A stretch of 64,000 nucleotides of DNA from Sipunculus nudus (taxonomy: Eukaryota > Annelida > Sipuncula > Golfingiida > Sipunculidae), in assembly GCA_026874595.1 (NCBI GenBank), contig CM049308.1, positions 38,715,027 to 38,779,026 of the forward strand, given 5' to 3'. This document shows, piece by piece, positions 13,101 to 26,400 of the stretch (its first letter is position 1; every line of letters starts with the position of its first letter). A model generated the notes under the pieces. The model saw nothing but the letters and a program-made list of their open reading frames with translations, did no database searches and had not been told where the DNA came from. The position numbers and the translations under genes are program-made.

Positions 13101-14406
13101 GACCATCAGAGTGCCATTACATCCTTCAGCGAGGAACGCACTTTTATGGGTTTATGAGGATGCAAATATTTGTTTTCATTTCTGACAATGTGTCATGGCC
13201 TAATAGTATGCTGTCACTTGACATAAAGCAATCCAATCATTGCCTTTTTAAGTGTCCTTTCTGACAACACCTAACATGAAGAGAAAATTATGTTTTGACT
13301 CAGCAGATTGGTATATCCTTTTTTATGTTTGTTGAATTTCTGACTGCATGAATACAAGCATGGTTTGCATGGGTAACTTACTAACCAACTATAAGTGCCT
13401 ACTGAGTCGTGTTGTCATAGCTATCACTGATACAGTGTCCAAGTGCTGTCCATTTTCATGTGCATGGTGCACATTCATATGTGAACTTTTGTGGCTTATG
13501 TTGTTGGTATTTGTTCCTGTATCTTGTACATTATTATTTGGCATGTCATTGTAAAGTCTTGTGACTAGCAGCCTTGATCTGTTAGTCATGCCAAAATCTT
13601 ATAAGGCAGTTTTGTTTAACCACATATGATTAGATTTCATATTGCGCTCCTGCTCTTAAAGTAATCTGTAGGCATGTCTTGTACATATATACCAAAAGGG
13701 TTTTATAGTTTATAGGGTACATCTCCTATACAGGTACCTTTCTGTTGCTTTCAAAACCTTAAAGGGGCCTGTTCTGATATATGACATCTTTTAACTAAAG
13801 AAAATCCAATGAACCTTTAGTAAAAAAGGTCTCAAAATGCTGATCCCACCATACATAGACTGTGTTTCGTTGATATCTATGTCTTTATAATGTGGGGTGG
13901 GGGGGGGGGGGACCAAAATAATCCAAACACATTCAACAAGGATATCTTGTGGCAAGTTAGAGGAGCCAGAGGTTTACAAAGGGCAGTTAACAACTAATTG
14001 CCTTTCATCGTTCTCATACATGCAGACACACGCCTAAGGCTACATGTGTTTTCTGTTTGTCAACATTGACGCATGTACCATGTGTACTAACAACCTCTAG
14101 ATAAACAAGCTCATACCTGTCACAGAGGCATTTTAAGAACAGGGATCACCTACAGCTCATTTATATGTTCACAGAGTAAGCCAGAAATTGCTTTAATCCT
14201 TCATAAATGGTGGGTGAATAGCTGGCTTTAGTAGAAGGCTCCACTTTATGTATTCAGAGGTAGTAAATTATATTAATGCTCATTTAGGAGATATCATGTT
14301 CACATAATCAAAGATTCCATTTTTCTCAACAAACTTGTAATATGATACTGTATCCTTTTAAAAAGGATTCCAACAGTACTCTAAATGCTCATTATTGATT
14401 GGTATT

Positions 14407-14458
<52 letters not shown>

Positions 14459-17400
14459 GAGGCCCAGATTAGAATCTGGTCCAGTTTAAAACTGGGCCAG
14501 CCCAAATCAAAATTTTGATTTGGACTGGCCCAGATAAAAATTCTAATCTGGGCCAGACCAGTTTTAAACTGGGCCAGCCCAGATTACAATTTTGATCTGG
14601 GCCGGTCCAGAATAAAATCCTTTGGTGAAGACTTCAGTATTTAAATCTGGTCTGGACTGATTTTAAACTGGGCCAGCCCAGATTACAATTTTGATCTGGG
14701 CAGGTCAAGTTAACAATCCCATGGTGGACTGATTTTAAACTAGACCAGCCCAGATTAGAATTTTGATCTAGGCTGTCAAGATTACAATCCTGTGGTGGAC
14801 TGATTTTAAACTGGGCCTAACCAGATCAGGCTAGCTTGATTTTTATCATCTTAAATCAGATAATACAGTATACAATTATTCCAGATACACCATTCTGAAG
14901 GGCACAAAACACATAATGAACAAGATCATTTAAAGTATTTTAAAGAGGAAAAAGCTAACGAACAAATGAAATGTGCTTCTATGTTTCATCTATTCTTCAA
15001 GCATGCAAGTTCACATCAACTTCACCTAAACCAACTACCATAATTAATCACAGTTTAGAATATTTGTCAGTTCTGATACATCTGCTTGACTTAATATCAA
15101 AATTTTCCAACTTAACTGAGATAATTTTCAGTTCTGAATATAAAATGACGTGTAATATTAAATACCAACTTTACTCATTTATAAGTGAACAAAAGTAATT
15201 TATCAGTCTTGATGCTCATTTGGGTGAGCAGCATGACATTGTGCCCTAACATGGGGCTAGGGAGAGGTTTGTGGTACCATTACTGTAATTTTCAATAGCA
15301 GAAAATCCACAGCTGAGAAAATGATGTGATTGCTGTCATTTGGCAGTCTTAAAAATAGAGGTGAACATGCATGAAAATTGGATTTAGAATTTTAATTCAG
15401 AGGGTGACAAATATGGTGGAGTTTTCACTTTGGAGTTAATAACTTAAAAAAAACTGATCTATTAACTGGTATCTAATGTAAATTGAAGATAGTTAAATGC
15501 TGCAATACAAATATTCTCTACTTCAACAGTTAAAATGCTATTGTTCCCACTGTTCTATCTGAATACATTAAGATCTTGTTAATAATTCACACAAATTAGC
15601 AAATATCAACCTAATTTATGTAAACTAGATATATATTTTTCTGTTTGCTAAATTTCAGTCACCCAATTTCAATGACTTAAGTTCAGGTATCTTAATAGAT
15701 GTTTCAGGGCTTTCTTTCCTTAATATGTAGTATGTTATAAGTTCTAAGTCCAATGTTACAATATGTGCAATTTTTTAATGAGTGACTGGGGGGGATCACA
15801 GACCAAAGACCCCAACTTATGATGAATGATAAATAACTTAACAAATTAAATTTTGAATTTAGAGGTCTTGGATCCCCAGCTTAACATTAAGTAACATATA
15901 TATTAATTTTTACTGATTAAATTTTGTTTTAGTTTGTTGAATTAATGCACATGTTCTGCAAGCTATATTTGTAGTTTTTAGCTGTAAAATACCAATGTTA
16001 CCATGATTATTTTATAATTATATTTTAGACATATCACATAAGAGGTAAAATTACAAAATAAATATGACAGGATATTTTATGATATTTTCATAGAATATGA
16101 AATAAATTCATTAAATATTAATTATTATTGACTTACAATGTTTGACAAATTCTTTGAATTGATGAAAGGCCAGCTAGGTAAAAAAAAGAGTAATTGAAGC
16201 CAGCCCAGGGGTAGATTAGGATTCTGATCTGGGCTGGTCCAGTTTAGAATCAGTCCACCACAGGATTGTTAACTTGACCGGCCCAGTTCAAATTCTAATC
16301 TGGGCTGGCCCGGTTTAAAATCAGTCCAGACCAAATTTAAATTATAAAGTCTTCACCACAGGATTTAAATCTGGACTGGCCCAGATCAAAATTTTAATCC
16401 GGGCTGGCCCAGTTTAAAACTGGTCCGTCCCAGAGCAGAATTTTGATCTGGGCCGATCCAAATCAAAATTTTGATCTGGGCTGGCCAAGTTTTAAATTGG
16501 GCCAGATTCTAATCTGGGCCTCGACATATATATATATAGAGAAGGTAGTGTTACCCTCCGATGTAAAGTGCTCTATGGCCTACAGACTAGGCCAGAGTGG
16601 TATAACTCTGAAGAAAAACAACACTGTTAATTCACAACAGTCTGTTTCACAGGATGCGATATATATATATATAAGCTTCTAATTCCAGCATGAATGTTTT
16701 TGTGAAAGAAGCAATGTCTGACTGACCATATAATTTGATCTAAGCCTGTGTTTCACTTTAACATCAGTCAGGCTTTAAAGTGCTTTATGCAGGATGCAAC
16801 ATTGGGAAAATAATCTGTCCCAGAATATTCACTTTATATATTTTGACAGTGAAACAAGGTTAACAATCTTACAGCTGTCATATTCTAGCCTTAGTTATAT
16901 CCAAAAAAGTCACATCAAAGGGTATCCACATGGTGTGATAGAAGGCATTCTTTAAATAAATTAAACATTTGTATTTATTATGTATATTATTCTTGTCCAG
17001 ATGACTGCTGTATAACATACAGATGAATAGTATTTAAATTGGTGGTAAATTTAAGAGGAATCACATCTGAAATCATCACATAATGTATTGACTGGAAACT
17101 GTAAATAAGAAATCAAAGCTTGTCATAAGGGTGCTGCCATCTACAGTCTAGTTGTGATACTAAAGTATTAAATAGTTCAGCAGTATATCACATTGTGTAC
17201 CAAGTTTCTTTAGATGCAACCTCTCATCTACGCTCCCGAGGCAGCGGAAATCTTGCGCTTCTAAAGAAGCAACTGATTTTCACGCTGCCAGCTTTGACCG
17301 TTTATGATATATTTAGACACCAGATGGCGGTTGGTTGTCCACTGATATAAACGTGCGTACGATGTGACAAGCAGCCAATCAGATGCCAATAAACAAACAC

Positions 17401-20400
17401 TCAACAGGCATCCTGGCTCCGCCCATTGCCGCGCTTCAAGCGCCGATTGATGAGTTTCCGGTCGAATTTAAATTGCTCCCTGTGCATTCTCGCATCATCG
17501 ACCGATTCGATTATGACATTATGACTGTGTTAGCGTAGCCATGTATCTGTTGTCTGCAGAACTGAAACCAGCCAGCGAGGTGTGCACGCAGCCTTTGTTG
17601 TTAGGTTTCGTTTGAATTACAGCTCACCGGCTGAGCATCCTATGTGCCCAAGGCCCTAAGCAAACCACGTCAGGGGCAATTCACTCTGAGCCTGTGGCCT
17701 GTTTAGACGGTTACGCTGGGGGATGAGCTGTCACTCAAAAAGAAATTAATATGATTGGCTCCGTGTTTTCCTCGCTTGGCTTTGTCTTCCAGCACAAAGT
17801 TTCATCTGATTGGACAAAAATACAGTGCTTCCCTCTGGTGTTGCAAAGCAGGATACGAGGTCATAACAAACAGCGCCTTACGATATAGGAAGTAGCCCTA
17901 TAGGTAAAGCGCTGTGTAAAGAGCGTACCTCTCATCACCTTTTTTTGAATGGCCCATACCTTCAATCTTTGCTGTCCTCAGATGACTTGGTAGCTATATA
18001 TGCTTATGATAAATTATATATATATATAACTTTTAAAATATATGCTCATTGTAAGGAGTTAGTTGAAGTGCATGTTATGTTAGAGCAGGCAATAGTGGGA
18101 GTGATGGGGATTTATACCACTGTTGATGGCTCCCAGTAAAAATATTTTACAACAGTGAATTTAAACTAACACAATTTGGCATGACTGGAAAATTTTTAGT
18201 TCTTAGTTTCCAGATCATTTCACCATGATTGTTGTAGAAAACACAGGTGTATATATTTTTGCATCCTCTTCAGAGACCACGTAATCCAGAGAGTGAATGG
18301 TAATGAGCCTTGTTTACTGCTGCTCGTTGACGAGCCAGGGGACAATGTTCTTGTTTATACCAGCTGATTTATGTGAACAGTTATAAATAAATTTTTTATA
18401 TGCTTGTCTGAGGAACATGGGCTCTCTGATGAAACAAATTTTCCAATTTTTTTAGTTTAGCTGACTATAAGTCATCTGAGCTACAGTCGTGGTCCTCTGT
18501 CCGTCGTCCGTCCATCCGTTAACAGGGCACATTTTGAAACCTTTGGACCTACAAATCCAAAATTTTACATACAGTTAGATGTCCCCAAAATTTCTTCCAT
18601 GCCAAAAATTGGGTCACTAAGACTTCGTACCTTCGAAATATTAAGATATAAAAACCTCCATTTTCCATAAAAAAAAAAACATTGTTACACTTCAAGGCTG
18701 CCTAATATTGAAACACTGATCTGTTTTTGATCATATTTAGTATTCATATTCTTCCATACATTTTCTATTAAATTACCAAAATTTAGGTCAGTATTGAGTA
18801 TTATTTTGAAGTTACAGGCCCAAATATAATGCAATTTTTTATGATCAGGAAATATATTTACTCACTTAACATGAGAATTGCTGAAGCTGGAGACTTTTGG
18901 GGGGGGGGATATACTTTTATTAAATCAAGATTCAATCGTTACCCAAAAATTAAATCTGAATTTTGCACATTTTTTAAGATGTTAGCATAAATAAAAAACC
19001 AATACCTTAAATTTTGTCCAACTTTGGCTATGGCACATTTTTTCCTGTAAGTACTGTTGATTTAATTTTTACAGCATATATACATAAGGATTTTAATCTT
19101 TTAAAATCTGAAATTTCAAAGGAATTGACTGAATAGAGAAGCTTTTATTCAAGTTTTCATACACCATGTCAAGTGTTGTTCACATCAAGCCAACCTAGTA
19201 GTAGGCCTACAGCCTTCACTTGTGTTATGTAACCCTCTCCAGGCAGCTTGCCTTGGCTCAGCTTGGCCACTACTAGCAGGCTTCCCCCCTGCCATGCACT
19301 GTCCCCCCAACTTAAACTAGCTGAGATGATTGTTATAATTTTCTGTATTTTATTCATTCTTATTCTAGGCTATGCTACATTTTAGATTTTGTATTGAACC
19401 ACCAGGATTACAGTGATTAAAGTGCACATTTAATTGTGTCCACAAAGTGGTGCATTGCTATGAAAGTGTGGATGTTCATCAGATAAGTAATTCTTTATTT
19501 CGGAAGAGTAAAAACGTCACCGGATGTGAAATTGACTATTACTACAGTAAAAAAATATAGCTGAGAGAGTAATTAGCACAATGATGATGTTTTCCCTCAT
19601 TCAACTAACAGTTTGTATACTTTATGTGAAAGGATGTTTTTATTTGATCAATTTTACTGAATCTTTTATTTTGGTGAATAAAATTAGGCATGTACTGAAA
19701 AATCCAATGTACAAAACTTTTTAATAATGATTCAAAGAATAATCTTGAAGATGCCATGTTGTGGCATTATTATCTTTTAAATTCAGTTTAAACATTTGTG
19801 ATTTAAAAATTTAAAAAAATATATGCATAATATGACCCGATTATATGACACTCTGGATAAAAAAAATGATTTCAACTGAGAATTCTGATATTTGAACTGA
19901 TATTTTCAAATGTAAAAACTTGTAAATAAAAAAAAAACGAATCTGATAAAAACTATTAATGGAAAAAGTTGATATGCTAAAAAAATAGGCTTTAATTTAA
20001 ACATAAATGCATTATTCCCTCGTAAGTGAAATAAAGGTATAAGTCCATTCTGTCCATTTGCCTGTCAATCTGTAAATTTTTCATATGCATCACAGTATCT
20101 CAAAACTTTTACTGTTTTTCTTCATGACAGTATTGTCAGAGTATTAGTTTTGCAACTATATATTTAGAACTTTACTTAAACCAAGTAGGAGGGCCCCTTT
20201 CCTCTTAGCTTCTCATATGCTTGTATAAATGAAAAACATTACAACAGAATATTTTGCATATTGTGCATTTGCAAAAATTTCAAACTTCAGCTGAAGGCCA
20301 TAACCCATGGGTCCCTTTTTTTTCTACACTGCCCTTCATCAACTGGATGAGGAGGGAATTTATAGTATCCAGGTACATTTCCAAAATGCTCATCTGGAAT

Positions 20401-23400
20401 CATAATGGTTTTTTTTTTGTTACTTCCAGTTTGACCCAGTCGGCCATTTTCAAGAGAATTGAGCGTGCCTGACCATATTGATGGTCCTTAACATTTAAAT
20501 TCGTCAGGAGTCATGAGGCCAAATTGGCCATATTTAGTGTTCTCAGTATTCAAGCTCATCAAGAAACATGAAGTCAGATTGGCCATATTTAGAGTCCTCA
20601 TTATTCAAACTCATCAAGAGACATGTCAAAAGCCAAATTGGCCATATTCATTCCTCATTATTCAAACTCATTAAAAGACAAGACATGAGGCCAAATTGGC
20701 CATATCTTATCTTCATTATTTAAAACTCATTAAGAGACGAGACATGAGGTCAATTCAGCCATATTCAGAGTCTTCATGTTCAAACTCATTCAGGAGACAT
20801 GAGGCAAAATTGGCCATATTAAGTGTCCTTCTTACAAGTTAAATTGTTTTTCATATAACAAATTTCATTAAATTTATAAACAGATTTTATTTGGTATTAA
20901 AAAAAGGATACAGATGTCTGATGATCAAGATTTGATTAAAGTTCTAAGACCACTTCACCTCACCCTCCTTTGTTTCACTTTTGGGCAGGTGGTTGGTTTA
21001 GTGGTAAGCACAGCTGCCCATACTGACCGAGGCTAGGGTTCAAATCCCAGTATAAATTAGTGTTGAGGGGGTTGATTGATTTGTCAAATTATTCCATGGT
21101 ATGAATGCTTGCTTTTTAATCTAACAAATAAAGAATAACCTTCATTAATGGTATTTGGAAATGGCAAACTGTTTTGGTAGAGGCCATGCTGTTTTTAGTT
21201 CTGGATGAGGTTTTTGCGTGATCTGGTTGATGCCAGGGCTAACAGCCACAGCAGGGAGGTGTGCTAGAGGCAGATTGCAGTCCTGAACCATGCTACCCAC
21301 TAGTGCATTGATTGATTAGCATCTTTTGAGGGAGAGCACACTCTGGCTCAATAAAGACCCAGCATAGTTTATTCATGGCAGGCAGTGGTGCCAGCTCTCT
21401 ACCTCACCAGCTGATTAGGAACTTTTTTTCATGATACTCTTTACATCACTTTTAGTGTTTGTCTCTGGGGAATGTTTGAACCTTTTACTGGATGCCTGTA
21501 CTGGTAATTTAAAGTATTGAAAATCAAGACCTGGTTGTTCATCAGCCTTTCCTGAACATCCAAGAAACCTGGTAGTTCATCTAGGCCATAGGTTCATCAT
21601 TTAACAGAATGTATGTGTATATAAAATATAATCATGCTGTTGGATTATTGGTGAATAGAGAATCAAAAGGATTATCAGGATCATTGTGAGCAGATTATAT
21701 TAATAATTGGCTGGAAAAGTGAGAAAAGCATTTGGGATTACCAAGCAATTTCTATGTAAGTTTATAAAAATTAATTTCGTCATATTTTGTAGCATAACAA
21801 TGGATTAGGATTTTATATTTTGTAAATAATTCAGAGCTATAATAACACTTGCTTACACTCATAATACCACAGAATTTTCATAATATCTTCAGTGTTTTGA
21901 CATCTGCCTGGTATTCTCTTGTGTGTATTATAATATCTCCTCATATCCCATTTAATGTTTCCACCCATCTGTTTCTTTGATGACTGTGTGTATTCATCTT
22001 GTCAGGAACATGACTTATCAACACACATGATACTTTAATTGAATGAAAGGTTCCTAGACATGTAGCCCTCCCGGTATCATGGCCAGATAGATGACACAGT
22101 AGGTTACATGGTTAGTGATGTATGATGGAGATGACTGACTGCAGTTTTGCATGGACTCAAATATGCTTTACAAAGGATCTTTTTTAACACAGTGTGACAG
22201 TTTGAGTTCAGATTCTAGTGTTATGTCGTCTTTATTGTTACCTCAGTATAATGCAGCATCATTTGCATCCCTGACCTCACACATTATTTTGGCCTCATCT
22301 CTGCTACTATGGGTCCAATGGCTGCCACACTCTCTCTGCAGATAGATTCAGGACTTGGCAATATCCTTAGAGTACCTACATATTACTGTTTCCTTATCTA
22401 ACCCTGACCAATTCTGTCCTTACAAATGTTTTAAAAAACATGCATGTGCTACTAACCGGTATATCTTTCCAACAGACTTAAACCTGGATATCAGAATACA
22501 GACACTGAAACATTAGCCTGGGACATTAGATGTTGAATTGTGTTGCCTGTAATTGACCAAAATAGCGCTTACACTGCTGGTGTTAAACCAGGGAATATTG
22601 CATTTTAACTTGCACAACACAGAAGTCTTAACATGGTCTGACAACACGATCAGTATATATAGATAACACCAGCTGCCTACATGTATGGCAAAGTAATCAG
22701 CGCAGTACAGCCACAATTCTTCTATTATATTCAGTGAATGGTAGTAGCAGCAATAGACTGAAGTAGTATATCTATGAGATGATCAATATGTATCTCGCCA
22801 TCCACCAGAAAGAAACGGTAATAAAGTGTAAGAAAAGAATAACATGACAGCCTTTCAGGTTTTTTGAGATTCCATTATGGATACATGTAGATGTCTTGTG
22901 AGAAATGGTTCTATTCTGGTTGTGACGTCATGACTCCTAAATTTAAATTGGACACTTTGTGGAGTCATTATGGCATCCTGCATAGGGATAAAAGATTTAA
23001 AACTTTCTTTTCTGTGTTGTTTGAAGTGCACGTGTACTTGAACTGTGGAAAATATTTAGTTTCCACAAAAGACAACATGATTATGATAACATTTATATAA
23101 TGGTTTCAATATATGTAGAGCAAAATTGCTTTGAAATATTAGGTAATTATGAGTGGTTTAAAATTTACAGATACAGTGAGTGACAAGTCTTTCTTGAAGA
23201 CATACTTTATAGTCTGTTCCACCACACCTGTCCCCATCAGTGTTGAAGTTGAGTCCATTCTTGTCTGGGTGCCAGTTTGAGTGTAGGCCATCTAAGTTCA
23301 AGTCACTTGAGTCAAAGTCTATCTTTGTTGAGTCTTGAGTCTTTTGGAAATCAAGTCCAAATCAAAGTTCCACTGAAAAAGTTGTCTCTGTTAAGAAATA

Positions 23401-26400
23401 AAGCAAGATTTATATGTACCCAGATTCTTGTTTAGTTATACTTGTAGTTCCCATATTTTCAAACTTAAATAAAGCCAGTAGCTCTTGATCATGCAGTCCA
23501 CTTAGTGGCTTCTGGATTTTTCCTGGTCTTGTGCATATTAAAAGGTCATTCTTGTCTTGTAGTGAGAATTAAACATACCTATCAAGGGTGTCTTATTTTA
23601 TTAAACTCTGCTAGAAAACCATGTGTCTGACATATTTGTCGTGACTTTGAAACCTTATTCTAAAGACGGAGATGGGTGTAAGATCAGATTATCGGCATGT
23701 ACCATTAATTTTGCCATTTTAAATGGCTATTTCATCTTTTTCAAACTGGGTTATTATGTGCTTGGGAAAAACAATAAGTCTTGTGGGACAAAGCAGACGT
23801 ATCAGACCCAGCATTACACAGCAATTTTACAACTACAGTAGAGCGACGTTTTTCCGAAAGCGTCGGGGGACAAGCTTTTTGTTCGTAAAAACGAACATTC
23901 GGAAATGCGAACAAGTCTTTAGCGGCTAGTTAATACGAAGTTAATGATAACTTATTGTCATTTTACCCAAGGAACACGGTGTTTCTTTCGATATTCGTAA
24001 TTGACGACCTGGATTTATAAAAGATATTGGATTATGCTCAATATTGGATTATTGCTGAGCATAATTGGCAAAGATCAGTCAAACCTGCTTTAAGGAAATG
24101 TTCGTGCTCTTTTTTTCATAAAATTCACTGGAGGGAAAGGTCAAATGACATCGCCAAGGAACACGGTGTTTCTAATCGATATAAGTAATTGAAGACCGGT
24201 ACATATAAAAGCTGCTCAAGCACAAACGTTTAATAAATTATACCTCACCAATGCTCATGCGAGTAAACTGCTCAGTTATTTGGCATGACATCCTGTCACC
24301 AGCCGACGAACTATGCTTGCTTGAATACAAACGAGATGTGGTTGAAAACACACAAGTGCTCTTAGTCGCTTGCTAGGGGTACAGGGGGCTGAGCATAGCT
24401 AAGCTAGCTGTCGTTTTTACACCTTTGCCCCGGCGACAGCATCAGCCCAGGACTAATTAATTAGGGTCACCACTGGGCTTAACACATGACTTATGACTGG
24501 TAATTACAATACTCATTTTAGGTTTTTACTAACTTGAAATATATTTCGGAAATATGAATAAATTTTCGGTTCCCCATTTAAATTTTCGGAAAAACGAATT
24601 TTTGGAAATTTGGCATTCGGAAATACGGCGCTCTACTGTATCATACAATTAGGTTGGGTAGATATGATGTCCCTATATGGACCTTTATGTGTCTTTATTG
24701 CAAATTACTAGGTTATATTTGTGTCGCGAGGGCAATGCCCTCTTGGGGGGCTCTTTAAACTTGAACACCCAAAGACAATGATAACATCATTTTTACCAGT
24801 GGGTTACCTTTATCTCAAATCAAAAGAAATGGCTACCAGCGGTAGGAATTGGTTGTAAAATCATATTTGATGATCGAAAGATAGAAATGACTGATGATGG
24901 ATTATTGATCGATCATTGTCTTAGTCAAGGTAATATCAGAGCCAGTGACACTTATTCATTCTGCAAGGTTCAGTTTTAATCCTGTTCTCTGATTTGTGTC
25001 TGGGCTTTCTTAAATCTGACAGAATTAGAATGTGTCATCCAGATAATATTACTTCTTCGAATGTGCATACATAATCATTTGAGACATCATACAAAAAATG
25101 CGACCAGTTTAATCAATTATAAAAGAAAACGACCAATCAAGGATTAAGTGGCACACCACTAATGGCTACTCATTGGATATGGGCCTCTCTGGATATATTA
25201 TCTTGTTGATGAGGGAGCTTTGTGTAATTACTTTGTGGTAGATGTGTGTGCTCACCATATGCTCTCTGGTAATTTCTCTGTTTCTAAACCTTTCTGCTCA
25301 CAAATCAGCAGTACGTGCCTGTAGGAGGTGAACTAATCATGCTGGTGAGACTCAAAGTGTGGTCTTATAATAGGCTGTCGCAAATATAGTCTGTAGGGAG
25401 ACCAGTGCTGGCAGTACCTGTTGATTTCGGGATTGAGTCTGTTACCTGCCCACGTGTTTTTGTGACACTGTCTCCCAGACATCCATGCTAAGCACTAGAT
25501 CCTGTCAGCGACAACCTTGTGCCATCCTGGAAAACACTGCCATGCCACTCGCCCTCAGCTGAAGAAACTAATTTATTTTGCGCAGATCTGAATACAGAAT
25601 CCTGTCACTAAATCTAATTACACACTTCAATTGTGCAGGTGTGGAAACTAAATTGGTTTGTTAGGATTTGGTTAGTTATGCAGCAACGGATCATGTGTTG
25701 GGGGGAGGGGGGAGGGGGGAGGGCAGGGGTCTAGATGCCCCTATTTTTCAGCCACTGCAACCTTTTTAAATTTTTCAGCCAAATTTTTGTGGGTTAAACC
25801 CCCTCCTGCCTTTCCAGACTTGAGACCCTTTGAAGGATTTCTTATTAATGTCCGTTGGACCACCCTGTCCACCTGATTTGTCATGATTATCTCCACATAA
25901 GGCAAACTTGCCAAACAAAACTTGCACCAATGGCAGAAAGAGAAAAATGCGAAATTTTTGTACCAACTTGCTTACACTAAAAATATTGTTCACTTTACTG
26001 CCTGGTTGACATGTCCCATAATATATATCAGTGGTTCATGGCTTCCAACCATCATTTGTTTATCCATCCTTGGATATGGATATGAAGTAATGTGGCATAA
26101 TAGTGGAGCGCATACATGAGGAGAATACAAGTCTCACTGTAAACAGGGGTTAGCAGCTCCTTATAATTGGTCTCATGAATATATGTGTATCTTTTGTGCA
26201 TCATATCTATTAAGTGGTCATTACTTGATCCTACCATGCCTGTTTCATAGATAACTGGCAAGGTGTTGCTACAGAATAGAGTTATAAACTAGTGGTTTAA
26301 ATTGTTTACAGGAAAAAGCATAAGGTAGGCTTTTATTTCCATAATAGTTAATTACACATTTTCCTCTTTCTGCCCAAGGGGTGAAACATTTTGGCATTCT

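Noticed and set aside
15601-15640. Minus-strand ATCTAGTTT terminus of a Helentron-like element
   Set aside because: The hexamer context occurs (AAACTAGATAT), but no hairpin or GC-rich tail accompanies it, so chance is more likely.
20985-21060. Functional tRNA gene
   Set aside because: Box A and box B are present, but the acceptor stem does not pair and no proper anticodon arm is evident. A SINE head fits better.
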